64,000 bases of DNA from NCBI RefSeq assembly GCF_014529535.1, contig NW_023503423.1:1262990-1326989 (forward strand). The letters run 5' to 3'. Below, piece by piece: positions 1 to 10,542 of this stretch; position 1 is the stretch's first letter; every line of letters begins with the position of its first letter. The notes under the pieces are model-generated. The model searched no databases. It saw nothing but the letters and a program-made list of their open reading frames with translations, and had not been told where the DNA came from. The DNA comes from Bradysia coprophila. Its lineage: Eukaryota; Arthropoda; Insecta; Diptera; Sciaridae. The position numbers were made by a program, and so were the translations under genes.

Positions 1-117
1 GTGTCGACAGTCTCGATGGAAATTTGAAATTTTATTTGAAGGAGAGCGACAAGTCAACGGGCTGCCGATAAAAGAAAAACCTTTGCCGTCCGAGTACTAT
101 TGAAGTGATATGTTAGT

Positions 118-1040
118 TCTTCATGGTCAACCGTCTTCTCAATTCTGGAACTTTGGGATTTTGAAGGATTTTTGAGATTTTTTTTGGGTATTTTTCTGGA
201 CTTTTGCTATTATTGAGGTAGGAGCATGTTGGTGCTCAATATTTTAGAACTCCTTATGGTCCACCATCTTCTCAGTTCTAGAATTCAAGGAATTTGACGG
301 AATTTTGATAGTAGGTTGATTCTTAAGATGCCTGAATAGATTTAGGGTACCAAGTAGCCCAGTTCACGTCAAAAAAATGTGTGCAAAACTTTCAGCAGAA
401 TGTCGTTTCCGTTTCTTTTTCCAATAATAAACAATTTCCTAGAACATCAAAATCAATAAAAAAAATGTTTAGAGGTCGCGCAATGCCTTCGAAGTTTACA
501 TGTAAACGCATAGCAACCTCTAAACATTTTTTTATTCATTTTGATGTTCTAGGAAATTGTTTATTATTGGAAAAAGAAACGGAAACGACATTCTGCTGAA
601 AGTTTTGCACACATTTTTTTGACGTGAACTGGGCTAGTACCAAGTGATTTTTTACTAATTTTCCATTTATTTGAAGGGTACTTCGTACGGGTTGTCATAA
701 TTGCGCTGTGTTCAATTCATAAGATGAACTGTTTCTGCAGGGTAGTTAAGCAGGCAATAGAGCTACTCACTTAGGATTACGGACACAATAGGTTTACGGG
801 TCGTATGCGATTCAGTTGCCGCTTTTTTGGAATTATTTTCAAAGTTCCGAAGGTTACGCCACTTCTCATGGTCCATCTTCTCAGATATAGAGCTTTAGGA
901 TTTTGAAGAATTTCTGAGGTTTTTTTGAGTTCTCTTCTGGACGTGTGGTATTATGAAGGAATTAGCATGTTGGTTCACAAAATTCTCGTACTCTTCATGG
1001 TTCACCATCTTCTCATTTCTAGAATTTGGATGGATTTTAA
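118..1040. repeat. Diverged direct duplication flanking a foldback element
   Basis: Two blocks of about 170 bp, near 118-290 and 865-1035, share the same order of phrases: CATGGT(C)..CTTCTCA, then GGATTTTGAAG, then a second ATGGTYCACCATCTTCTCA with TCTAGAAT. Each block contains two half-units about 125 bp apart. The foldback at 355-636 lies between the blocks. There is no convincing coding potential; open frames here are short and T-rich. The family is unknown. Confidence 0.5.
355..636. mobile_element. Foldback MITE with 8-bp target duplication (hAT-like)
   Basis: The element begins TAGCCCAGTTCACGTC and ends with its reverse complement. The two arms pair for about 120 bp each around a loop near 480-515. 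The 8-bp direct repeat GTACCAAG flanks it exactly (347-354 and 637-644), which marks a transposition target-site duplication. An 8-bp duplication is typical of hAT transposons; the hAT assignment is inference because no transposase is present. Confidence 0.85.
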
Positions 1041-1264
1041 GGGTTTTTTGGTGTTCTCCTCCGTTTTTTTTGGAATTGTTATGATGGCAAAAAATTGGTT
1101 CCTAAGACCGAAGTGTCCTATCGTTCTCTGCTCATTTCTTCCGTTAAAAGACTGTTTACTTGTAAAACTAAGATCTTCGCAAAAAACGCACAACAATTCA
1201 CTTAAATTTTCTAAACACTCGAGGCACCCGGCACGGATTCGATAGATCTAGTACTTCACAGAAT
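645..1264. other. Intergenic stretch 3' of torsin
   Basis: AT-rich DNA holding the second block of the 118-1040 duplication. No gene is supported. Confidence 0.5.
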
Positions 1265-2716
1265 TCATTTATATTTGTCCGCATAAATGGCCACTTTTTT
1301 GGTGAGCCTCTTACATCCGGAAGTTGAGTAGAGCTTCTTGTAGTACGTCACATAGTTGTTGCTTATCTCTCTGCAATTACGAATTTCTGGGTAACAGACG
1401 TTCACCGTCTCAAACTCAAACCAAAAACTTACTCAATGTCATCGTGTGTTGGTCTGTCAACGCCGAACCGCATAAAATCCGATAGAATGCACCTTTCGAT
1501 GTGACGCTTCTCCAGTGGCAGAAACGGTATGAAATGATCAATTAGGTTGGCTTCAATTATGCTGGTCTTGCGTAGTCCACCTGTGAGCGAGAATTTCGTT
1601 TAAAATTATTTTCGAATAAAATGTCAGGTCGACGTGACGTCACAAATTTTGACCTTGAACCTGGTCTTGAATTGTGTCAACTTCAGATGGCGTGAAACCT
1701 GATCCGTTCTCAGCTTTACATTTCTGCCAAAGAAGGTCTAATACATACCAACAATGTTGTAGGCGGCCAACTCTGCAATCTTTTCGAAATGATACAGTTG
1801 GGTCTCCTCCCGCAACATGCCATTTCCGGTTATTTCCAGCAGCTTGTCGGTTATTTCCGTTCCACCAGCATTTGACAGGAAGATGAATGTTGCGTGCCGC
1901 AAATTTACGCCATCGACATTGTGATGATGATCGAGAAGTGAGGTCAAAGCCTCGAAAACTCCGGAAGGAATTTTATCCACCTCGTCGAATATGAAGAGGG
2001 AGCGTGGACAGATTTTGATTGCATCCACCACAGCTGACCTTAGGGTTAACTGTGAAAGAATAAGTGGCGTAAGTACAGCAAGAACCGAGTATAGTCGCCA
2101 CAAACATCTCTCTCTCTCTCTCTCTCTCTCTGAACTTTGTCCACTGCGACACTCACCCGGTAATAATTCACATCGGATTCCATTGGAAAATCCGTTCTTC
2201 CCATGAACCTTCGGATAAAACTACTGTTCGTACCATCCCTGTACAAATGCTTAGCAATATGATCGGCGACATAATTCTTTCCGGTTCCCGGCGTACCATG
2301 GAAACTTAACACCAACGGCTTCGTTGACTTATCTAATCCAGTGTAGTGCGATCGCAACGCAGACACCAGCTGTTTGTGCACAATGTGCTGACCGAAAACG
2401 TTTGCTTCAAGATCGAGCGATAGTTCTGAGTGGAAGGAATGAAATGTTAGAGGTTTACTGTTGAATGCGTTCATTCACCATCCATCCATTCACCTGTCAT
2501 ATCAGCTGGAATATGTGCATCGATGCAACATTCTGTGAATTTGCATACCGTTAGCTCTTTCACTACGTCCCGTTTGTACAGTGCAGATAGAACTGCTCCG
2601 CCAGCAATTACACTGAGCGAAATAGGGTCGAGCAAACTATGCGCAACATTGCAAAACGTCAAAATTGTCAACGAGGAAAGGATGAGACGAACAGAAGAGC
2701 GAGGCTTGCAAGGCAT
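1265..2716 (-). CDS. Torsin: Torsin-family AAA+ ATPase (5 exons, 348 aa)
   Basis: Torsins are ER-lumen/nuclear-envelope AAA+ ATPases that work with LAP1/LULL1-type activators. I join exons 2494-2716, 2157-2425, 1749-2049, 1433-1580 and 1265-1370 on the minus strand; all junctions are GT-AG with matching phase. Residues 1-27 look like a signal peptide. The Walker A motif GTPGTGKN is at about 118-125, in the torsin form with Asn after Lys. Walker B (LFIFDEVDK) is near 182-190, sensor-1 SNAG near 223-226, and the torsin hallmark GCKRL at 332-336. The last acceptor was chosen at 1371-1372 because the nearer upstream AG (1387-1388) puts a stop in frame. Length matches the family (about 330-350 aa). 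The gene diverges from Tim14. The intron between exons 2 and 3 contains a CT microsatellite (2107-2131). Confidence 0.93.
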
Positions 2717-3230
2717 CGTTTGAATTAGTATCCAAAAAAAGTAAACAAAAATAAGGAGCAGAAATTATGTCAACATTGCGCTAAACAGACTCTGACAGTT
2801 CTAACCGGTATATGTCAAACTGTTCGAATCGAAAGCCATCTTTCGATGACAGCCGTCAAACTTTTTTGACATTCACATTTTACTCGAAGAAAGTGATACC
2901 AATGCCGGTAGGACACTTCAATTCGTACGGCAACACTGCTGGAATAACCGCATGCGGCATCGCTGAGATTTTGTTTTGGTAAAACGTAAAACGTGAATGT
3001 CAAACGAGTTGTGCGGAGTACTTTTGTCACCCGAGGAAAAACAAATCCAAACTTTATCGGTTCCGTTACAGCAATTTATTTCCCCAAAATTGGTGACGGT
3101 GCCACAACCGTCCCGCAAAAAACACTTCGTCAGAATTTAAATTTCGTTTACGTAACACATCGATCATCGATCATCTGCTGAATTTCATCATTTCGGGCAG
3201 ATTTTGCACCACAGGATATACAACAGCACA
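2717..3230. promoter_or_regulatory. Shared divergent promoter region of Torsin and Tim14
   Basis: The 514 bp between the two start codons must hold both promoters and 5' UTRs, because the genes are transcribed away from each other. I see a doubled ATCGATC motif around 3158-3173, resembling the core of insect DRE-type housekeeping promoters, and no clear TATA box. Function is inferred from arrangement only. Confidence 0.45.
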
Positions 3231-3711
3231 ATGGTAGGTCCTAGTTGGTAGGCTGACCGTTGATTGTCATCTCAAATCAAACTGCAATTTATCCACCAGA
3301 GTTCGGTCATTCTCACCGGTCTCGGTCTAGCCGCAATCGGTTTCGGCGGACGATACGTAATGCGAACGATGCCACAAATGTCTCAGAAAGTTGCCGAAGC
3401 AATGAAGTCCCTACCAAAATTCGATGCTGAATCAATGGCCTCGTCCAAGTACTATAAGGGAGGATTCGACCAGAAAATGAACAAACGAGAGGCGGCGTTG
3501 ATTTTGGGTGTCAGTCCGTCAGCGTCGAAGGGCAAGGTAATTTTGTCCGAAATTATTGTACTGGATAACCGAGCACTGACTTTCGGCACTTTCACAGGTG
3601 AAAGACGCTCACAAAAAGGTCATGCTGCTGAATCATCCCGATCGGGGAGGATCACCGTACCTTGCATCGAAAATCAATGAAGCCAAGGACTTTATGGATA
3701 ATGCGAAATGA
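3231..3711 (+). CDS. Tim14: Tim14/DNAJC19 (Pam18) mitochondrial import J-protein (3 exons, 117 aa)
   Basis: Tim14 sits in the inner mitochondrial membrane and stimulates mtHsp70 in the TIM23 import motor. Exon 1 is only the start codon (3231-3233) followed by GTAGGT; exon 2 is 3300-3536 and exon 3 is 3598-3711, all phase 0. The protein starts [20 protein letters not shown], a transmembrane segment with the GxxGRY ending of DNAJC19. It continues with [20 protein letters not shown] and ends in the J domain with the catalytic HPD in [10 protein letters not shown] and the INEAKDF helix. Length and domain order match human DNAJC19 (116 aa). A polyadenylation signal AATAAA is at 3773-3778. Confidence 0.95.
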
Positions 3712-3779
3712 TTGGATGCCGTTGAATGGCTATGTAAATATGTTTCAGTGGAAAGCGCTCGATGAAGGTCGCAATAAAT

Positions 3780-4132
3780 TAGTGATTTTGTTCAATTGTA
3801 TACCGTCTTTCGTCTAGCTTACCAATCGAGACAAGTTTCAGCGCAAAATTTGTGTTAAAGTTTTAAGTTCTTAAAACTTCCCACTTTAGTTAGAAGGCGC
3901 TAGTAGCACTCAAAGAGCTAAAGTGCCCGAACGAACATTTTTGGACATAGCTAGTGAAACAATACGGATTTGTCCTGATACTTTTGAATCGATGACAAAA
4001 TGTTCACTTCAACTACTTCAAATATACTAAGAAATGACATCCAATGAACGTCAACACAAGGTATGGTCGAATGTCAAACTTTATTAATAAAATTGTTGTA
4101 TTGCTTGGTCAGTAATTCAACCTTGACAAAGT
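3780..4132. other. Intergenic, nothing recognised
   Basis: AT-rich sequence after the Tim14 poly(A) signal. No ORF or RNA gene is supported. Confidence 0.4.
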
Positions 4133-4380
4133 GTTGTATTGCTTTGACTTGACCAAAATTGTTGAAAAAATTTCTTTTATTCAACGAAGGGCGAACGAAA
4201 CGTGTTACCGTTTACAATTCGTGACGAAACGTTTTACCGTTTACAATCATAATGCGGACGAACAACAGGACCAAACAATGCTGATTTCGGCGTATCACGC
4301 CATCATCAGACGTTTCGTTCGCCCTTCGTTGAATAAAAGAAATTTTTTCAATAATTTTGGTCAAGTCAAAGCACTACAAC
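4133..4380. mobile_element. Foldback element with 70-bp inverted arms
   Basis: Left arm 4133-4202 (GTTGTATTGCTTTGACTTGA...) and right arm 4311-4380 are inverted copies with very few mismatches. The loop contains a short direct repeat, TTACCGTTTACAAT. A 3-bp AGT flanks both sides and may be the target duplication. The superfamily is not assigned. Confidence 0.75.
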
Positions 4381-4854
4381 AGTCAATGTCAAACTTTGTA
4401 TGGAGCGGAGGATATAGCGATTTCATTTAAACAAACTCACCTCTCATGAGAGTCGCCATGTCCTCTGGTTTGTATGAACAGACCATACCTGGTTTGTACA
4501 TTCATCGATGACATCAGCCACTAAAGTACCCATGGCTTACGATTAAATGATTACAAAAGATTTTTGACAGCGCAGGCGAGAAAGTAGTCATTTCCTCACC
4601 TTTGCTGAAACTTTGTGAGCATTTTTTGTGATAACGAAGAGACACTTCAATTGCGAATATTGATCTGTAGAACGATATAGTTGGTCCAGAATTACCGAAG
4701 TAACAGCCAAGATGGTACTTTTTTAACACAGACGATTACAGCGTCATCTTTTTGTTGTTTTGTAATTAGGAAATATAATTTGCAGATCAGGCGTAGTTCA
4801 ACGAAAATTTAGGATTTTTGTTTTCTTAAATCGGACTAAGAATGGATTTTTCAA
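4381..4854. other. Intergenic, nothing recognised
   Basis: Short open frames only; no conserved domain, repeat or RNA gene is evident. Confidence 0.4.
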
Positions 4855-5085
4855 TAGGCTGTGAGGAAAATGCGTTTTCTTGACGACGTTCCGAATGACA
4901 TTTCTAGTCCCGTGGGGAGAAAATAGAACTTTTCTCATTCGAACTGTCACTTTGTTTACGTTTTCGAAAATGGTATGATGAACTGATGAGGTCGTTTCGT
5001 GGAGAAAAACGGCAAACATACCATTCACGCATGAAAAACGTTGTGTTCACCTCTGGGAGAAATAGGAACTTCGAGTGAAATTACG
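4855..5085 (+). repeat. Unclassified dispersed repeat, copy 1
   Basis: This block matches 47934-48150 in the same orientation. Shared phrases are CCCGTGGGGAGAAAATAGAA, GAACTGTCA.TTTGTTTA, GAAAAACGG and CATGAAAAACGTTGT, ending CTCTGGGAGAAATAG. The copies are clearly diverged, and similarity may continue weakly on either side. No coding capacity is recognised. Confidence 0.6.
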
Positions 5086-5949
5086 GATCTCAATGGTAGT
5101 AGTAGTCATTTTTTCAGCATTTGTTGAGAATAACGTTGTGTGACATCGAGAAAAAAGTACTAATTTTAACTCTCTCGGGTGACAGCAACACACTCGAAAT
5201 GAAATTTCCATTTTTTTTTCTTGGTGAACAAGAGTGTCATTTACATGACAAGAAATAAAACGTTGAAAAGTAGAGTTTTTGTGTGAACTTTGTTGACGCG
5301 AGTCGAAGCTGAGGTCAAAAAAACAAACGAAAACTAGACTTTTCACCTTTTCCCGAGTGTTGTAATGGAAAATTCATGCTGCGATTTCCCGAGCAAATTA
5401 TCTTGTGATGTAATGTAATGTAATGATCAATTTTCGACCCTAGGGAAATGAAAAACATGTAAAGTTTATGAATTTCTTTGAATATCAACGGTACAATGAA
5501 TTGTGTAAAGCACTTTTCAGTTTTCGACGTTATCTTGGACTACAGCGCCATCTGTCACTAGAAAACTTGAAGCAATGGTCCAAAATATTTGTCTGAGCAA
5601 AGCTTTGGTCTGAGTGGTCTGAGTCCATCTTATACAATATTCGATCAAAAAAATGATTTTAACAACCCGAAATGATAAAGACCCTCCAACAGAAAAAACG
5701 ACCAGCTGGAAAATACTACTTCCTAATGGACAAAAAAAAAACCCAAAGGGCGCATAGTAATATTGGTCTGATTCGCCCATATAGCCAGTGCGGCACTGGA
5801 AGCAGTGATAACAGTCGATGATATTCCATAACACACCTTTCATAAAAACTATTATCCATTCCATCATTATACCATAACTTACCACGCAACGCATACATTA
5901 TACAAACAAAAAACTCATCTTTTTTGATGACACGTCAGTTTGACGTTTT
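5086..5949. other. Intergenic upstream of SMCO4-like gene
   Basis: Minus-strand open frames here (the longest 5517-5894) lack any recognisable domain. The stretch carries a short TGTAATGTAATG repeat near 5405-5425. No gene is supported. Confidence 0.4.
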
Positions 5950-5953
5950 CATT

Positions 5954-6066
5954 TCAGTCTCGGAACTTCGCATACGTGTTTGGTGTGTTATCATTTCCTT
6001 TTGGGTTGATTTTTCAGTTTTTTGTTTTTAATTATTATTTTTTTCCTCATTCAGTTTAATCTGCTG
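5954..6066 (+). promoter_or_regulatory. Probable initiator and non-coding first exon of the SMCO4-like gene
   Basis: TTTCAGTC at 5952-5959 contains TCAGTC, the insect initiator consensus, with the presumed +1 A at 5956. A strong splice donor CTG|GTAAGT follows at 6066/6067, and the SMCO4 coding exon begins just after the acceptor TTTCAG at 7975-7980. A first non-coding exon of about 110 nt with a 1.9-kb intron is the simplest reading. This is inference without transcript evidence. Confidence 0.4.
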
Positions 6067-6601
6067 GTAAGTCAATATCTGCATTGAATGAAAATTTATT
6101 GAGAATCGTATTTTCGGTGCAACATGCTAAGTTAACATTCACATCGGATCGATGTGGTGTGTAAACGATGTTCGATTTATTATTAGGACTCGAATATATA
6201 AGTTCCACTGTAGAAATACGGTACTAAACATATCAAGTCAATTTTGTCAATCTCTGCAGTAATTTTGGTTTCATCCGCTCAATTTTTAGATATAACCCAT
6301 CCATCCAGTCACTATTAGAGGTGGTGGTTAAACGATTGATAGTGTAGGGTGCTCGCTTGAGCTACTGCTTTGTAAGAAGTTAACAAAGATTAATCAGAGA
6401 CTTATAGCTCGGTACAGTCGTTAAATGTTGGTTTCGATGTAGAATCACACTATCAATGCCATGAGATGCTGGAAACTCGTTCTTGTGGAAGCTAGTTGTT
6501 AGATCCTTCCAACAAATAACTGGCTAGATTCTTCCTCAGTGGCACATCTCACAAGACTAAACTTTCAGCCTTCTGCAAATCGAGATTTTCTACTAAGGCC
6601 T

Positions 6602-7808
6602 GAGGGATTCTTTTGAAAAACATCCTACCGAAATCGGACGCACTTTCCAGTTGACTTTTTGTTATGTGCTTAGAATAGTAGTCGACCCAAGAAGCCAAAA
6701 CCACTTTCAAAAAAAAATCTTCGAAGCTTGTGTGGCTAGTGGGAGGTGGTCAAAAACCAAAAACTTGCACTTTTCTTGCAAAAATTTCTCCAGTTACACG
6801 AGCCGTAGAGGGTCGTGTGGGATGTCATTAGAAAGGTAATCACAATAGAGACTTATTGGGTGTAAAACTCATTGACACTGAAATATGTGCAGTTAAAGTT
6901 TTCAACCGAAGACTTACACTGTTCTTACTGAAATTTCTCGAGGTACACTGAGAAAAAAGATTACGTCTGACACGTATAAAGTGTGGTAAGGTAGTTATAC
7001 ACCAGTCACGTATGCATACTTACACACGACACGTACTTCCATACATAGTCACTGTATAATATACGATGACTAACGTAAGAAACGTGACACACGTATTTTA
7101 TACAAGACGTATGTATAACAATACGTGTCGTACGTTAGCACGCATACGTGTCTGGCGTATAACTTCCTTACCCCACTGTATACGTGTCAGACGTAATCTT
7201 TTTTCTCATCAGTGTGCACAAAACATACATGGTCGTTTGGGGTATCATTATTGAAACGTAATTTTATGTACTTTTGGGTTAAATAGGGTCTTATGGGGTT
7301 TGGATGCATATGCGATGAAATATGGGCGTTAGACATTTTAACTTCTATTTCGTTGTTAATGCATCCAAACCCCATAAGACCCTATTTGGGCCAAAAGCAC
7401 ATAAAATTACCTTTCAAATGACACCCTACACGACCACGTACGTCTTGTGTACCGTGAAGAATTTCTGTAAGAACAGTGTAAGTCTTCGGTAGAAAACTTC
7501 AACTGTACTTATTTCAGTGTCAATGAGTTTAAAACCCAATAAGTCCCTATTCGGCTCAATAGTACATGTGATTACCTTTCTAATGACACTCCACACGACC
7601 CTGTACGGCTCGTGTAACTGGAGAAATTTTTGTAAGAAAAGTGCAAGTTTTCGGTTTTTGATCACCTTTCACCAGCCAGACAAATTTAGAAGAATTTTTT
7701 TGAAAGTGGTTTTGGCTTCTAGGGTCGAACTTCTTTCTAGGCACATATAAAAAAGTTCACTGGAAAATGCACCCGATTTCGGTAGGCGGTTTTTCAAAAG
7801 AATCCCTG
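6602..7808. mobile_element. Large foldback element in the SMCO4 5' intron
   Basis: The left arm (GGGATTCTTTTGAAAAAC.., from about 6602) and the right arm (ending ..TTTTTCAAAAGAATCCC, about 7808) are inverted copies. They pair through the whole element to a central palindrome around 7269-7397 (ATAGGGTCTTATGGGGTTTG and its complement). Arm identity looks moderate to high. The left arm is interrupted by a second inverted-repeat element at 6949-7215, while the right arm is continuous across the same point. No transposase frame is visible. Confidence 0.75.
6949..7215. mobile_element. Nested MITE inside the larger foldback
   Basis: The ends TGAGAAAAAAGATTACGTCT and AGACGTAATCTTTTTTCTCA are inverted copies; the interior is rich in ACGT and TACGTG motifs. 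In the left arm the flanks read GGTACAC | element | TGCACAAAACATAC. The uninterrupted right arm reads (as complement) GGTACACAAGACGTAC, so the inserted piece is well delimited. A short imperfect target duplication (TACAC/TGCAC) is possible. Confidence 0.7.
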
Positions 7809-7985
7809 TATGCGCTTTAACTGGGGGTAGCGCCAAATTGTGTATCAATACTATAATTTTTGATGGCTTTGTTGGTAGGATCTCGAAGTAGTGTCAGTTC
7901 TCACTAGTTTAACCAAATCAAATAATGAAAAAAAACGAAAAATTTCTAAAAAAAACATTTGGTTCACGATTCGATTTCAGCAACA

Positions 7986-8156
7986 ATGGCACGTCAATTG
8001 AAAGGAAAGCCGACCAAAACGTACAAACAGAAAAAGGAACGACGAGAGGAGAATCGTAAAATTCAAGAGCAATTGACCACTATCGTTCTGCCTATTGTCG
8101 GTGTGCTAGTGGCTGTTTTGGTTACATACGTTTTTTTCGCTTCGAGACCATCATAG
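7986..8156 (+). CDS. Smco4: SMCO4-like single-pass membrane protein (56 aa)
   Basis: The predicted protein starts MARQLKGKPTKT, has a charged coiled-coil stretch (KQKKERREENRKIQEQL, residues 14-30) and then one transmembrane helix (about 31-52), ending ASRPS. This is the layout and near-sequence of vertebrate SMCO4 (59 aa, MRQLKGKPKKE...TRP). The ATG at 7986 is chosen because it lies just after the splice acceptor TTTCAG (7975-7980) and gives the family's exact N-terminus; an upstream in-frame ATG at 7959 is intronic. Molecular function is not established for the family. A poly(A) signal AATAAA follows at about 8424. Confidence 0.9.
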   Translation: MARQLKGKPTKTYKQKKERREENRKIQEQLTTIVLPIVGVLVAVLVTYVFFASRPS

Positions 8157-8429
8157 AGATCCGATGATCTCGCGATCCCACATATTGACAATCGAATTTA
8201 TTAATGGATGATCGATATATCTATGCAAGCGTTAAGATAAATATTGAACATAGTCTACACGGCCGGTCTATGTTTTTAATATCATAAATGGTCGTTTTCC
8301 GTCTATAAATAATTTAAAGAAAAATTAATTAATTAAAATGTAAATGCAACTTAAGAGAGTAATTATTTCCTGTTTCAATTTGAAATTGTGTACAAAATGG
8401 AATGTTATTTAGTGTTTTATTGAAATAAA

Positions 8430-8879
8430 AATTTATTGGATTCGTCAGAGTGTAAGTAGCGTTTTGTCTTATTATTCTGCCTTTGAATGTACAGCCGAGA
8501 AATGCGTTTTTTATCTTATCTGGTTCTTCTGCGTTGAATAAATTCTACAGAACCAATGACTGCCTGGAGTACAACAAACTTACCTTCACGTGCGATTGTA
8601 TTTAGAGGTAAAGGTGTTCGTTCAGAAATATTGCAGTTTATAATGCATTATATTATCAACGACGCGAATATATGATATGTGTCTTTGAGGGCCATAGTTA
8701 GTGAAACAATAGCTATGGAACAAATCCACACCTTACGGTGAATCCGTGAATTAGGTATGGTTTCCACTCAACAAAAAGCACTCCGTGAGATAGTGAGGTA
8801 TCAAAAATAAAACAAGAATAGACCGGCTATAAGCCTAGTGAGGTCTTTTTTCTTTCTCTCAATTTTCTCACTTCTCGAG
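8430..8879. other. Intergenic, little recognised
   Basis: No gene. The phrase GTTTCCACT(C)AA..AGCACTCCGT at 8761-8790 recurs inverted at about 13087-13122, so fragments of a dispersed element are present. Confidence 0.35.
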
Positions 8880-9146
8880 ATACCAACTACCAAATACGTG
8901 AGTTACAAATAGGCAAGCAGGAAGAATAGTTTCTTCAGTCGATATCCAGCTGTTGAACAGTAAACATCGCCACCATCGTTCTATCAGTTTCGTAGTCAAC
9001 TACCAAACTCAACTATTCAACAGCCATTTTGGTATTCAACTACCAGTTTGGTAGTCAACTACCAAATTCTCGAATTATAAATAGGCAAGCAGCCTAAATA
9101 ATTTCATCAATCGGTGTGCAGCTCTCAAACAGTTAACATCTCTACC

Positions 9147-9344
9147 CGCGTGTGAAAATTCACCCTATCCGCGGTATCCTAGATACCGGGAAATCGTTTG
9201 GCAAAAATTACAGATACCGGGAAATAAAACCACTGCCGAACAAACCCACCGGGAAATGTATGTACCGGGAAGTTCCCTTTAGCTTTTTGGCTACCGGGAA
9301 ATTTTGACTCGGATACCGGGAAGAAAACATCATTTCCACACGCG
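9147..9344. mobile_element. 198-bp MITE with 8-bp target duplication and internal TACCGGGAA repeats
   Basis: The ends CGCGTGTGAAAAT and ATTTCCACACGCG are inverted. The 8-bp TCTCTACC flanks both sides (9139-9146 and 9345-9352). The sister repeat unit near 8965 (AACATCGCCACCATC) lacks the insert, acting as an empty site. Inside are six or so copies of (TA)CCGGGAA(A/G) on one strand. The 8-bp duplication suggests a hAT-type origin. Confidence 0.8.
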
Positions 9345-9368
9345 TCTCTACCACCTCTCTATCAGTAT

Positions 9369-9480
9369 GGTAGTCAACTACCAGTTTGGTAGTCAACTAC
9401 CAGTTTGGTAGTCAACTACCAGTTTGGTAGTCAACTACCAGTTTGGTAGTCAACTACCAGTTTGGTAGTCAACTACCAAA
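9369..9480. repeat. 19-bp palindromic minisatellite, array 1
   Basis: About six tandem copies of TGGTAGTCAACTACCAGTT. Each unit folds as GGTAGT-CA-ACTACC, and across unit boundaries as CTACCA-GTT-TGGTAG. The unit is related to the array at 62393-63164. Confidence 0.85.
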
Positions 9481-9756
9481 AATTCAAGCTTTAAATAGGC
9501 AAGCAGGCAGAATAATTTTGTCAGTCGGTGCGCAGCTCTCGAATAGTAAACATCTATGCGAAAATTACGTTTGGTAGTCAATTATAATATTGTCAGTCAG
9601 CTACCAACTACCAAATTTTCGAATTGCAATGCTAACTATGAGCGATCGGTTATCAGATAACAAATAATTATTATTTGCCTGGTGTTGATTTGCTCATAGT
9701 GACATTGCATTATCAAATAATATGTTCCAAAATTTTCATAAAGTTGGAACACCCGA

Positions 9757-9791
9757 CAGACAGACAGAGAGACAGACAGACAGACAAAGTG
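9757..9791. repeat. GACA microsatellite
   Basis: Interrupted (GACA)n run. Confidence 0.8.
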
Positions 9792-9944
9792 TCCACAATA
9801 GGGTATTTTTTCCTAAAAGACCTAAAAATTGTCGCCCACACATCGGCAAATTTCAATGACAGCTGCCATATAGAGCCCAATTTTTTATTAAGTAATTTGC
9901 ACATTACAGCGCCAAAATTTGTTTGATGCACTGTCCATTTCCAG

Positions 9945-10345
9945 TACTCTATTCAATTCAATTATCTCTCAAATGAAACAAAAACTAGCAAAATCGGATG
10001 AGATTTACTCGATTTATGTGCAAAAAACACTTAGGGCCGAGTAGCGGCCTTAGACCAAGGGCCCAAATTTGAAACTTTTTTCGCCATCATTCTATTCGGC
10101 ATTCAATTATCTCTCAAATGAAACAAAAACTAGCAAAATCGGATGAGATTTACTCGATTTATGTGCAAAAAACACTTAGGGCCGAGTAGCGGCCTTAGTC
10201 CAAGAGAGCAAATTTGAAACTTTTTTCGCCACGTTCTTTTCAGTATTCAATTACCTTCCATAAAAAACTAAATCTAGCAAAATCGGATGAGATTTACTCC
10301 ATTTATGTGCAAAAAACACTTAGGGCCGAGTAACGACCTTTGGGC
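9945..10345 (+). repeat. Triplicated 145-bp repeat
   Basis: Three tandem copies start near 9950, 10095 and 10240. Each contains AGCAAAATCGGATGAGATTT, ATTTATGTGCAAAAAACACT and TTAGGGCCGAGTA(G/A)CG. Copies 1 and 2 are nearly identical; copy 3 is more diverged. Frames across it are short and not conserved. Confidence 0.8.
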
Positions 10346-10542
10346 CCTCCCAACAAGCCCGCGTTGCATCCTACACAAAAACAATGTTCAGCAACTTTGC
10401 TCTACTCGTCAATACCTTTCATTTGTTATATCACAAGCAGCTATTGCGTGCGTATTTCGGTAGATATCATCGAAAGACTGAAAAACACCTATAGGGCCCT
10501 AGCTCTGGAAGGGCCGACCCTACCATGTCCATTTTCGAACTT

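Larger units (their letters stand above)
8880..9650 (+). repeat. Threefold repeat with TATA/initiator-like modules and a 19-bp palindromic minisatellite
   Basis: Three related units contain AAATAGGCAAGCAG near 8905, 9077 and 9493. Each is followed by a TCA(G/A)TCG initiator-like motif, then CAGCT.T..AA.AGT.AACATC. In units 2 and 3 the TATA-like TATAAATAGG/TTTAAATAGG lies about 33 nt before the initiator A, a normal core-promoter spacing. Between units are TTTGGTAGTCAACTACCAG copies, most regularly at 9369-9480 (unit 19 bp). A foldback MITE (9147-9344) interrupts unit 2. No ORF follows at a convincing distance. Confidence 0.6.

Noticed and set aside
925..1245. 106-codon plus frame and its minus-strand shadow
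   Set aside because: Lies in a T-rich direct duplication with no domain or splice context.
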